Shown here piece by piece: positions 1 to 4,821 of a stretch of DNA of 5,181 nucleotides. This stretch comes from Gammaproteobacteria bacterium (lineage in GTDB: Bacteria; Pseudomonadota; Gammaproteobacteria; J044): positions 1-5,181 of the forward strand of contig JALWNJ010000158.1 of the NCBI GenBank assembly GCA_026995955.1. Direction: 5' to 3'. Below the pieces are notes generated by a model, which was given only the letters and a program-made list of their open reading frames with translations, did no database searches and had not been told where the DNA came from. Position 1 is the stretch's first letter. Each line of letters starts with the position of its first letter. The position numbers and the translations under genes are program-made.

Positions 1-331
1 CCGCCTCCATCACTGCCGCGTACTGGTGCGGGCCGGTGACGGCCAGCACCTGCGGATAGGCCGCCAGCACCCGCTCGGCATCGGCCCCCAGACAGCCGGT
101 GACGATCACCCGGCCGTTCTCGTCCAGCGCCTCGCCGATGGCCTGCAGCGACTCGGCCACCGCCTCGTCGATGAAGCCGCAGGTGTTGACCACCACCAGA
201 TCGGCCCCCTGGTAGCTGTCGGACAGCACATAGCCCTCGGCCCGCAACTGGGTCAGGATGCGCTCGGAATCGACCAGCGCCTTGGGGCAACCCAGGCTGA
301 CGAAGCCGATGGCGGGGGCGGAATGGGGCAT
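1..331 (-). CDS. rimO: Ribosomal protein S12 methylthiotransferase RimO (N-terminal part, cut by window edge)
   Basis: RimO is a radical-SAM enzyme that adds a methylthio group to a conserved aspartate of ribosomal protein S12 in the cytoplasm. The 110 visible residues cover the N-terminal methylthiotransferase (MTTase) domain. The motifs [15 protein letters not shown] (9-23), [16 protein letters not shown] (47-62) and VIVTGCLGA (75-83) carry Cys15, Cys51 and Cys80, the three ligands expected for the auxiliary [4Fe-4S] cluster. They are offset by two residues from C17/C53/C82 of E. coli RimO. The radical-SAM and TRAM domains lie outside the window. The ATG at 331-329 is chosen because the motif positions then match the family, and a GAAGG SD-like sequence precedes it by about 9 nt. 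The related enzyme MiaB is less likely, because [10 protein letters not shown] and TGPHQYAAV are RimO-like. The gene is divergent from murJ. Identity is firm; the rest of the gene is unseen. Confidence 0.96.
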   Translation of the reverse strand, partial: MPHSAPAIGFVSLGCPKALVDSERILTQLRAEGYVLSDSYQGADLVVVNTCGFIDEAVAESLQAIGEALDENGRVIVTGCLGADAERVLAAYPQVLAVTGPHQYAAVMEA

Positions 332-367
332 GGAACGCGACCTTCGGGGCTGTCTTGTGCACAGAAA

Positions 368-403
368 CCCGGGCATTATGGCGCAGCAGGGAGAAAATTA
401 GAA
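368..403 (-). promoter_or_regulatory. Candidate promoter for rimO
   Basis: Read on the minus strand, CATAAT (plus 375-380) is a good -10 candidate, with a poor TTCTAA (plus 398-403) 17 bp upstream as the -35. Transcription would begin near 368 and give a leader of about 37 nt containing the GAAGG SD. The -35 match is weak, and TAAAAT further upstream is an alternative -10, so this is tentative. Confidence 0.35.
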
Positions 404-450
404 TCTGCTGATGGATATTTTACCGAACCGGAAAATTAAAACGCAGAATC

Positions 451-466
451 AGTGACTTGCGTCACA
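451..466. promoter_or_regulatory. CRP/Vfr-like binding site candidate
   Basis: AGTGA-N6-TCACA matches 9 of the 10 core positions of the CRP consensus TGTGA-N6-TCACA. It contains the perfect inverted repeat GTGAC-TTGC-GTCAC (452-465). It lies between divergent rimO and murJ, centred about 90 bp upstream of the tentative rimO transcription start and about 156 bp upstream of the putative murJ start. Upstream activation of rimO would therefore be the more natural geometry. The match is seen in the sequence; binding is inferred. Confidence 0.35.
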
Positions 467-483
467 TGGTCATTTTTTGACCA
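467..483. repeat. Perfect 6-bp inverted repeat with T5 loop
   Basis: TGGTCA and TGACCA are perfect inverted repeats separated by five Ts. This could be a dimeric regulator's operator or a small hairpin. The T run is in the loop rather than after the stem, so it is not an intrinsic terminator. It begins directly after the CRP-like palindrome, so the two may act together. No particular regulator is recognised. Confidence 0.4.
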
Positions 484-533
484 ATCCAACGAAAGTCCAG
501 CCTGCATGCCAGACCGGGCCGTTTCTTCAAAAG

Positions 534-568
534 CCATCCACAAAGTTGTCCACAGCTTTTGTGGAAAA
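534..568. promoter_or_regulatory. Cluster of three DnaA-box-like 9-mers upstream of murJ
   Basis: Three 9-mers lie within 35 bp. CCATCCACA (534-542) has two mismatches to TTWTNCACA. TTGTCCACA (546-554) has one. TTTTCCACA on the minus strand (560-568) is an exact match. The outer two also form an 8-bp inverted repeat, TCCACAAA (537-544) with TTTGTGGA (558-565), around the middle box. The cluster sits just upstream of the putative murJ promoter. Such sites suggest regulation by DnaA, but no origin-type AT-rich unwinding region is seen here. Confidence 0.4.
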
Positions 569-578
569 CTGCCGCATC

Positions 579-607
579 GTGCCTGCTGATGCGCTTTGCG
601 CTATCCT
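579..607 (+). promoter_or_regulatory. Candidate promoter for the leader ORF and murJ
   Basis: GTGCCT (579-584) and TATCCT (602-607) are separated by 17 bp. With usual spacing, transcription would start at about 614-615, at or next to the ATG of the leader ORF. Both hexamers are imperfect, so this rests mainly on spacing and on similarity to the better promoter in front of the HigB-like toxin (TTGCCT-17-TACACT). Confidence 0.4.
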
Positions 608-614
608 GCCGCCC

Positions 615-659
615 ATGACCACGCCCATCCCCAGCCCGGCAGGAGGCCTGCCGACCTGA
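615..659 (+). CDS. Putative 14-residue leader peptide coupled to murJ
   Basis: ATG at 615 opens a short frame, MTTPIPSPAGGLPT, ending at TGA 657-659. Four of the 14 residues are proline. The ATG lies 7 nt after a -10-like TATCCT and has no SD, so it would be read from a nearly leaderless mRNA. The stop codon overlaps the proposed murJ CTG start as CTGA (656-659), the arrangement typical of translational coupling. A ribosome ending here would cover and open the hairpin that masks the murJ SD. The frame may instead be the true murJ N-terminus separated by a one-base indel or sequencing error. It is too short for coding statistics, so expression is inferred. Confidence 0.4.
   Translation: MTTPIPSPAGGLPT
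637..653 (+). promoter_or_regulatory. Hairpin enclosing the murJ Shine-Dalgarno
   Basis: CGGCAGG (637-643) pairs perfectly with CCTGCCG (647-653) around an AGG loop, giving a 7-bp stem of which six pairs are G-C. The strong SD AGGAGG (641-646) falls half in the stem and half in the tight loop, 9 nt before the CTG at 656. Folding would hide the SD from a free 30S subunit, while a ribosome translating the leader ORF would melt the stem. The pairing is seen directly; the regulatory role is inferred. Confidence 0.5.
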
Positions 660-2212
660 GCCGCGGACTGCTGCGCGCCTCCGCCGTCGTCAGCGCGATG
701 ACCCTGTTCTCGCGCCTGTTCGGCTACCTGCGCGATGTGGTCATCGCCGTCACCTTCGGCGCCAGCGGGGGTACCGACGCCTTCTTCGTCGCCTTCCGCA
801 TCCCCAACCTGTTCCGCCGCATGTTCGCCGAGGGGGCCTTCTCGCAGGCCTTCGTGCCGGTGTTCAGCGCCACCCGCGAGGCCGAGGGCGAGGCCGCCGC
901 CCGCGCCTTGGCCGATCGCGCCGCCGGCGCCCTGGGGCTGGTGCTGATGGCCATCACCGCGATCGGCATCCTCGCCGCCCCGCTGCTCATCCGCCTGTTC
1001 GCGCCGGGCTTCGAACCGGGTACGCCGCGCCACGAGCTGGCGGTGGAGATGCTGCGCATCGTCTTCCCCTACCTGCTGTTCATCTCGCTCACCGCGCTCG
1101 CCGCCGGCATCCTCAACAGCCACGACCGCTTTGCCGTGCCCGCCTTCACCCCGGTACTGCTCAATCTGAGTCTGATCGGCGCCGCCCTGTGGCTGGCGCC
1201 GCGCATGGCCGAGCCGGTGACCGCCCTGGCCTGGGGCGTGCTCGTCGCGGGCCTGGCCCAGCTGGCCCTGCAGCTGCCGGCGCTGGCGCGTATCGGCATG
1301 CTGCCCCGCCCGCGCCTGGATCTGGCCCATGCCGGCGTGCGCCGCATCGGCCGGCTCATGCTGCCGGCCCTGTTCGGCTCCTCGGTGACCCAGCTCAACA
1401 TCCTCGTCAACACCCTCATCGCTTCCTTCCTGGTCACCGGCAGCATCAGCTGGCTGTACTACTCCGACCGTTTCGTGGAACTGCCGCTGGCGCTGTTCGG
1501 CGTCGCCATCGGCACCGTCATCCTGCCGCGCCTGTCGCGCCAGCACAGCCGAGCCGAAGGCGCGGGCTTCGCCACCACCCTGGACTGGGCGCTGCGCCTC
1601 ACCTGGCTGCTGGCAATCCCCGCCACCGTGGGCCTGGTGGTGCTCGCCAGACCCATCCTCGTCACCCTCATCCAGTACGGTGCCTTCGACGCCCACGACG
1701 CGCGCATGGCCGGCTACAGCCTGGCCGCCTATGCGCTGGGCATCCCGGGCTTCATGCTGGTCAAGGTCCTCGCCCCCGGCTTCTATGCGCGCCAGGACAC
1801 CCGCACCCCGGTGCGCATCGGCATCGTCGCGGTGGCCGTCAATGTCCTGCTCGACCTCGCCATCGTGCTGCCCTGGTACCTGGGCGGCTGGATCGCCCCC
1901 CATGCCGGCCTGGCGCTGGCCACCGCGCTGGCGGCCTGGACCAACGCCGGCCTGCTGCAGCACCGGCTGCGCGCGCAGGGCGTGTTCCGCCCGCAGGCGA
2001 CCACCCTCGGCCTGATGATTCGGGGGCTGGCCGCGGCACTCGCCATGGGCGCCCTGCTGTGGTGGCTCGCGCCGCCCCCGGGCGACTGGCCGGCGATGCA
2101 CGCCCCGCTGCGCGCGGCCTGGCTCGGTGGTCTCATCGTCGCCGGGGCAGGTGCCTACGCCCTTGCCCTGCTGCTGCTCGGGGTGCGGCCGCGTCACCTG
2201 CGCGCTCTCTGA
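656..2212 (+). CDS. murJ: Lipid II flippase MurJ (MviN), probable CTG start
   Basis: MurJ is the inner-membrane MOP-family flippase that moves lipid-linked peptidoglycan precursor (lipid II) to the periplasmic face. The 518-residue protein matches the usual length (E. coli 511) and is hydrophobic throughout, as expected for 14 membrane helices. The N-terminal signature runs from VVSAMTLFSRLFGYLRD through TDAFFVAFRIPNLFRRMFAEGAFSQAFVPVF. Functionally important E. coli residues R18, R24, D39, R52, R270 and E273 align at R20, R26, D41, R54, R272 and E275, a constant offset of two. Start choice: no ATG or GTG lies in frame before 698, and starting there would cut helix 1. CTG 656 gives MSRGLLRASAVVSAM, a normal MurJ N-terminus, and has AGGAGG 9 nt upstream. 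TTG 596 is in frame but has no SD and would add 20 non-conserved residues. A frameshift joining ATG 615 to this frame is the main alternative. The product is certain; the start is not. Confidence 0.95.
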   Translation: MSRGLLRASAVVSAMTLFSRLFGYLRDVVIAVTFGASGGTDAFFVAFRIPNLFRRMFAEGAFSQAFVPVFSATREAEGEAAARALADRAAGALGLVLMAITAIGILAAPLLIRLFAPGFEPGTPRHELAVEMLRIVFPYLLFISLTALAAGILNSHDRFAVPAFTPVLLNLSLIGAALWLAPRMAEPVTALAWGVLVAGLAQLALQLPALARIGMLPRPRLDLAHAGVRRIGRLMLPALFGSSVTQLNILVNTLIASFLVTGSISWLYYSDRFVELPLALFGVAIGTVILPRLSRQHSRAEGAGFATTLDWALRLTWLLAIPATVGLVVLARPILVTLIQYGAFDAHDARMAGYSLAAYALGIPGFMLVKVLAPGFYARQDTRTPVRIGIVAVAVNVLLDLAIVLPWYLGGWIAPHAGLALATALAAWTNAGLLQHRLRAQGVFRPQATTLGLMIRGLAAALAMGALLWWLAPPPGDWPAMHAPLRAAWLGGLIVAGAGAYALALLLLGVRPRHLRAL

Positions 2213-2249
2213 GGCAGTACCCGAATCCACCTGCGCCGTTGGAATCGGC

Positions 2250-2278
2250 TTGCCTCACCGTAACCGATCGACTACACT
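2250..2278 (+). promoter_or_regulatory. Promoter of the HigB/HigA-like module
   Basis: TTGCCT (2250-2255) and TACACT (2273-2278) are spaced exactly 17 bp apart, a good sigma70-type promoter. The expected transcription start falls on the A of the toxin ATG at 2285. An imperfect dyad, ATCGG (2244-2248) and CCGAT (2264-2268), brackets the -35, and CGATCG (2265-2270) is a small palindrome next to the -10. Either could be an operator for the antitoxin. The remaining bases after murJ show no convincing terminator. Confidence 0.6.
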
Positions 2279-2284
2279 CTTCGA

Positions 2285-2581
2285 ATGTACCGGATCAGGC
2301 AGACGCCAGAGTTCGTCGCGTGGCTGAATGGTCTGAAAGACCCCATGACACGCGGTCGGCTCGTCCGGCGGCTGGAACGCGCCGCAAAAGGACATCTTGG
2401 CGATGTGAAACCCGTCGGTGAGGGCGTCTTCGAAATGCGGGCCTTTTTCGGCCCGGGCTGGCGCATGTACTACACGGTCCGGGAAGAGACCCTGATCCTG
2501 ATGCTGGGTGGCGGTGACAAGTCCACCCAGCGCCGCGACATCGAGCGGGCCATCACGCTGGCCAGGACACTGGAGGACTGA
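2285..2581 (+). CDS. RelE/ParE-superfamily toxin, HigB-like (HI1419/Gp49 type)
   Basis: This 98-residue basic protein belongs to the RelE/ParE toxin superfamily, in the group named after Haemophilus HI1419 (addiction module killer protein). Members are usually mRNA-cleaving toxins neutralised by a downstream antidote; its exact target is not shown by the sequence. Landmarks are the N-terminal TPEFVAWLNGLKDP (7-20), a basic helix around 23-35, GVFEMRAFFGPGWRMYY (47-63), which supplies the core strands and conserved Arg/Tyr residues, and GGGDKSTQRRDIERAI (75-90), a hallmark of this group. Length and motifs look intact. No SD precedes the ATG; the -10 ends 6 nt before it, which suggests a leaderless message. 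The gene is toxin-first, followed after 3 nt by its antitoxin. It interrupts the murJ-ribF neighbourhood, which is consistent with acquisition. Confidence 0.9.
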   Translation: MYRIRQTPEFVAWLNGLKDPMTRGRLVRRLERAAKGHLGDVKPVGEGVFEMRAFFGPGWRMYYTVREETLILMLGGGDKSTQRRDIERAITLARTLED

Positions 2582-2584
2582 TTC

Positions 2585-2905
2585 ATGAGCAAAAAAATCC
2601 GTGTTTCCGAACTCCCGGACTTCGATCCTGCCGAATACCTGCGTGATGCGGACGACATCGCCGGTTACCTTTCCGCGGTACTGGAAGAAGACGATCCCGA
2701 CGCCCTGATCGAAGCATTGGGCACCATTGCCCGCGCCCGCGGCATGACCGAGATCGCCCGTCACTCCGGTCTGGCCCGCGAGGCCCTGTACCGGTCGCTG
2801 CGCGAGGGCGCCGCGCCCCGCTTCGATACCGTGATGCGGGTGTTGCGCGCCCTGGGGGTGCATCTGGTGGTGGAACCCAATGGCCCCCGCGCGGCAGAAG
2901 GCTGA
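2585..2905 (+). CDS. HTH antidote protein, HigA-like (HI1420 type)
   Basis: This 106-residue protein is the predicted antitoxin for the preceding HigB-like toxin, which it would bind and neutralise while repressing the shared promoter. It resembles the HI1420-type addiction module antidote family. Landmarks are the N-terminal FDPAEYLRDADDIAGYLSAVLEEDDPDALIEALGTIARARG (13-53), then a helix-turn-helix at about 54-73 (MTEIARHSGLAREALYRSL), then a C-terminal TVMRVLRALGVHLVVEP segment (82-98). The ATG is preceded by GGAGG (2572-2576) with 8 nt spacing, located inside the end of the toxin gene. The two genes are therefore cotranscribed, and the antitoxin has the much stronger ribosome-binding site. 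The last few residues, rich in Ala, Gly and Arg, look like a variable tail. Confidence 0.88.
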   Translation: MSKKIRVSELPDFDPAEYLRDADDIAGYLSAVLEEDDPDALIEALGTIARARGMTEIARHSGLAREALYRSLREGAAPRFDTVMRVLRALGVHLVVEPNGPRAAEG

Positions 2906-2931
2906 CCGCCCCCGCCCGCAACACCGATCAT

Positions 2932-2960
2932 TTGCCCAAACCCCAATTCCACCCCATAAT
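2932..2960 (+). promoter_or_regulatory. Promoter of the Xre/RES module
   Basis: TTGCCC (2932-2937) and CATAAT (2955-2960) are spaced exactly 17 bp apart. The expected start is at about 2967. Two direct repeats of ACCCCA (2940-2945 and 2951-2956) lie 11 bp apart, one helical turn, between and into the promoter elements. This would suit repression by a DNA-binding antitoxin. The 26-bp stretch before the -35, following the HigA-like stop, shows no terminator hairpin. Confidence 0.55.
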
Positions 2961-2993
2961 ACACACATGAAAAGGTGCTGAAAGAGGGGCAAG

Positions 2994-3350
2994 ATGGCTC
3001 ATGCACGCCAATTCCTCGACGAAAACGGATTCGTCAATCCACGCCGCCTGGCCGAATCCCTGCATACCACCGTCAAGGAGGTGGCCGAACTCAGCGGTCT
3101 GCCGGTCGAGGCCGTGAGCAAGCGCCAGCGGCTGCACTCCAAACGCGCCCAGAAACGCCTGCGGGACATGGTCATGGTATTGAACCGTGTCGAACCCTGG
3201 TGCGGCAGCCTGTTCCAGGCCTATGCCTGGTACCGCTCGGAGCCCATCCCCAGTCTGGGTGACGCCACTGCCGAGGATCTGGTCAAGGCGGGCAAGGCCG
3301 ATCTGGTATTGCGCCATCTGGGACGCATCGCGCAGGGCGGCTACGCCTGA
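2994..3350 (+). CDS. Xre/MbcA/ParS-type antitoxin with DUF2384 domain
   Basis: This 118-residue protein is the predicted antitoxin of a RES-Xre type II module. The N-terminal half holds an Xre-like helix-turn-helix region: VNPRRLAESLHTTVKEVAELSGLPVEAVSKRQRL spans about 14-47. The C-terminal half is the DUF2384 toxin-binding domain, with AYAWYRSEPIPSLGDATAEDLVKAG (76-100), then DLVLRHLGRIAQGGYA (103-118). In this family the C-terminal GGYA-type tail inserts into the toxin's NAD-binding cleft. The ATG at 2994 has a clear SD-like GAGG (2984-2987, 6 nt spacing). Its toxin starts 4 nt after the stop. It would be expected to repress its own promoter upstream, probably together with the toxin. No truncation is apparent. 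Confidence 0.92.
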   Translation: MAHARQFLDENGFVNPRRLAESLHTTVKEVAELSGLPVEAVSKRQRLHSKRAQKRLRDMVMVLNRVEPWCGSLFQAYAWYRSEPIPSLGDATAEDLVKAGKADLVLRHLGRIAQGGYA

Positions 3351-3354
3351 TCCC

Positions 3355-3864
3355 ATGACCCGCTTTCGCGGCCTGGTACATCGTGCCCACCATCCCGGCT
3401 GGGCCTTCGAGCCCCTCTCGGGTGAAGGAGCCGCACTGCATGGCGGGCGCTTCAATCCACGCGGTGTTCCGGCACTGTACACCTCGCTCGAGGTCACCAC
3501 TGCCTGGGCCGAATACCAGCAGGGTTTCCCGCACCGACCACAGCCCGTTACCCTGTGCGCCTACGAGGTCGATTGCCCGCCGGTCCTGGATCTCACCGAC
3601 GAACGCCTGCTCGCCCGTGAAGGCATCCTGCCCGAAACACTGGCCTGCCCCTGGGAACTGCAGGCTGCCGAAGGACTGACCCCACCCAGCTGGGAGCTGG
3701 CCTCGCGGCTCATCGCCGCGGGCATCCACGGCATCGTGGTTCCCTCGTTCGCACCCAATGCACAGCGAGGGGCACGCAACCTGGTGCTGTGGTGCTGGAA
3801 CCGGTCCGGCTGCGACTGTCACATCCATCTCATCGACGATCACGATCGCCTGCGCGGGCACTGA
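3355..3864 (+). CDS. RES-domain toxin (predicted NAD+-targeting)
   Basis: This 169-residue protein has a complete RES domain. Characterised family members degrade or phosphorolyse NAD+ (MbcT, Res) or ADP-ribosylate a host enzyme (ParT), halting growth when free of their Xre antitoxin. The sequence shows HRAHHPGWAFEPLSGEGAAL (9-28), then GGRFNPRGVPALYTS (30-44), TTAWAE (48-53) and VVPSFAP (128-134). The name-giving Arg, Glu and Ser are best assigned to R32, E53 and S131, with Y42 as the conserved aromatic residue, so the active site looks intact. The in-frame ATG at 3355 is chosen because homology begins there, 4 nt after the antitoxin stop. No SD lies at a useful distance, so translation probably depends on coupling to the antitoxin. 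The TGA stop (3862-3864) also forms the TGn of the extended -10 for ribF. Whether it consumes NAD+ or modifies a protein cannot be decided here. Confidence 0.92.
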   Translation: MTRFRGLVHRAHHPGWAFEPLSGEGAALHGGRFNPRGVPALYTSLEVTTAWAEYQQGFPHRPQPVTLCAYEVDCPPVLDLTDERLLAREGILPETLACPWELQAAEGLTPPSWELASRLIAAGIHGIVVPSFAPNAQRGARNLVLWCWNRSGCDCHIHLIDDHDRLRGH

Positions 3865-3870
3865 TATACT
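3862..3870 (+). promoter_or_regulatory. Extended -10 promoter for ribF
   Basis: TGATATACT is an extended -10 (TGn plus TATACT), and its TGA is the stop codon of the RES toxin. No recognisable -35 is found at 16-18 bp. The hexamer ends 6 nt before the ribF ATG, which places the expected transcription start on the A of the start codon. This would give ribF and perhaps ileS expression that does not depend on the TA promoters. Confidence 0.55.
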
Positions 3871-3876
3871 GCGCCC

Positions 3877-4821
3877 ATGGAACTGATCCGCGGCCTGCAC
3901 AACCTGCGCCCCCGTCATCACGGCTGTGTCGCCACCATCGGCAACTTCGACGGCGTGCACCTGGGTCACCAGGCGGTGCTGGGGCAGCTCGCCGACAAGG
4001 CCGCCGAGCTGCATGTACCCGGCACGGTCATCACCTTCGAGCCGCTGCCACGCGAATACTTCGCCCGAGGCCAGGCACCGGGCCGGCTCACCCGCCTGCG
4101 CGAGAAGCTGCAGGCACTCAACCGCTACGGCGTGGACCGCGTGCTGCTGCTGCGCTTCGACGCCGCGCTGGCGGCCCTGTCGGCGGCGGAGTTCGTGGAG
4201 CGCATCCTGGTGCGGGGGCTCGGTATCCGCCATCTGGTGATCGGCGACGACTTCCGCTTCGGCCGCGGCCGCGAGGGCGACATCGACTTCCTGCGTGCCG
4301 CCGGCCGCCGCCACGGCTTCGGCGTCTCGCCCACCCCCAGCTTCCTGGTCGACGGCTGCCGCGTGAGCAGTACCCGCATCCGCGAACTGCTGGGCAAGGG
4401 CGATCTGGACGCGGCGGCCCGCCTGCTGGGCCGGCCCTACCGCCTCAGCGGACGGGTGGTGCACGGCAACAAGCTGGGCCGCGAGCTGGGCTTCCCCACC
4501 GCCAACATGCCCTTCGGCGACTACGCGCCGCCGCTCTCGGGCATCTTCGTGGTGGAGACCTGGGGCCTGCCCGAGGAACCGCGCCCGGGCGTGGCCAGCC
4601 TCGGCGTGCGCCCCACCATCGACGCGCAGAGCACCCAGTTCGTGCTCGAGGTGCACCTGTTCGACTTCGCGGGCGACCTCTACGGCCGCCACCTGTCGGT
4701 GGACTTCCTGCACAAGCTGCGCGACGAGGCGCGCTTCGACTCGCTCGAGGCGCTGACCGAGCAGATCGCGCGCGACGCCGAGGACGCACGCGCGTTCCTC
4801 GCCCGGCCCGTCTCTTGTTAA
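3877..4821 (+). CDS. ribF: Bifunctional riboflavin kinase/FAD synthetase RibF
   Basis: RibF phosphorylates riboflavin to FMN and then adenylylates FMN to FAD in the cytoplasm, using ATP in both steps. At 314 residues it is full length (E. coli 313). The N-terminal FAD synthetase domain (about 15-180) shows the nucleotidyltransferase motif [10 protein letters not shown] (22-31), [25 protein letters not shown] (121-135) and SSTRIRELL (164-172). The C-terminal riboflavin kinase domain (about 185-310) shows [20 protein letters not shown] (192-211), which contains the signature GFPTAN at 205-210, and a later GVRPTI segment. All expected catalytic motifs are present. The ATG at 3877 matches the family N-terminus. 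No SD precedes it and a -10 lies 6 nt upstream, so a leaderless message is likely. ileS follows 31 nt after the stop. Confidence 0.97.
   Translation: MELIRGLHNLRPRHHGCVATIGNFDGVHLGHQAVLGQLADKAAELHVPGTVITFEPLPREYFARGQAPGRLTRLREKLQALNRYGVDRVLLLRFDAALAALSAAEFVERILVRGLGIRHLVIGDDFRFGRGREGDIDFLRAAGRRHGFGVSPTPSFLVDGCRVSSTRIRELLGKGDLDAAARLLGRPYRLSGRVVHGNKLGRELGFPTANMPFGDYAPPLSGIFVVETWGLPEEPRPGVASLGVRPTIDAQSTQFVLEVHLFDFAGDLYGRHLSVDFLHKLRDEARFDSLEALTEQIARDAEDARAFLARPVSC

Noticed and set aside
26..439. Plus-strand frame opposite rimO.
   Set aside because: The opposite strand encodes RimO with all three cluster cysteines. This frame is its shadow and runs on into the intergenic region.
467..483. Hairpin with a T run considered as an intrinsic terminator.
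   Set aside because: The Ts are in the loop, not after the stem, and no gene ends nearby on either strand.
589..618. Nine-codon frame MRFALSCRP whose TGA overlaps ATG 615 as ATGA.
   Set aside because: It would require transcription from upstream of the proposed promoter and has no SD. With such a short frame the overlap is probably chance, though it should be rechecked if the real 5' end lies before 589.
596..655. In-frame TTG at 596 as the murJ start, adding 20 residues.
   Set aside because: There is no SD, the codon lies at the putative promoter -10, and the added residues do not resemble MurJ N-termini. CTG 656 has a perfect SD and matches the family start.
527..2230. Very long open frame on the minus strand opposite murJ (567 codons).
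   Set aside because: Its translation is low-complexity, rich in Gln, Gly, Ala, Asp and Arg, with no recognisable domain. It is the antisense reflection of GC-rich murJ codons, which carry clear homology and conserved residues on the plus strand.
2213..2284. Search for insertion scars, such as direct repeats or transposon ends, at the left edge of the TA block.
   Set aside because: Only short gaatc-type repeats are present, which are expected by chance. No matching repeat was seen near 3850-3876.
1189..2421. Plus-strand overlapping frame running through the end of murJ into the HigB-like toxin.
   Set aside because: The product is Ala/Arg/Pro/His-rich with no domain, and it crosses the promoter and start of the toxin gene. 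It is an out-of-frame shadow.
3283..4713. Long open frame on the minus strand opposite the RES toxin and ribF.
   Set aside because: Two well-conserved genes occupy the plus strand here. The antisense product is compositionally biased and spans two unrelated genes, as expected for a high-GC shadow.
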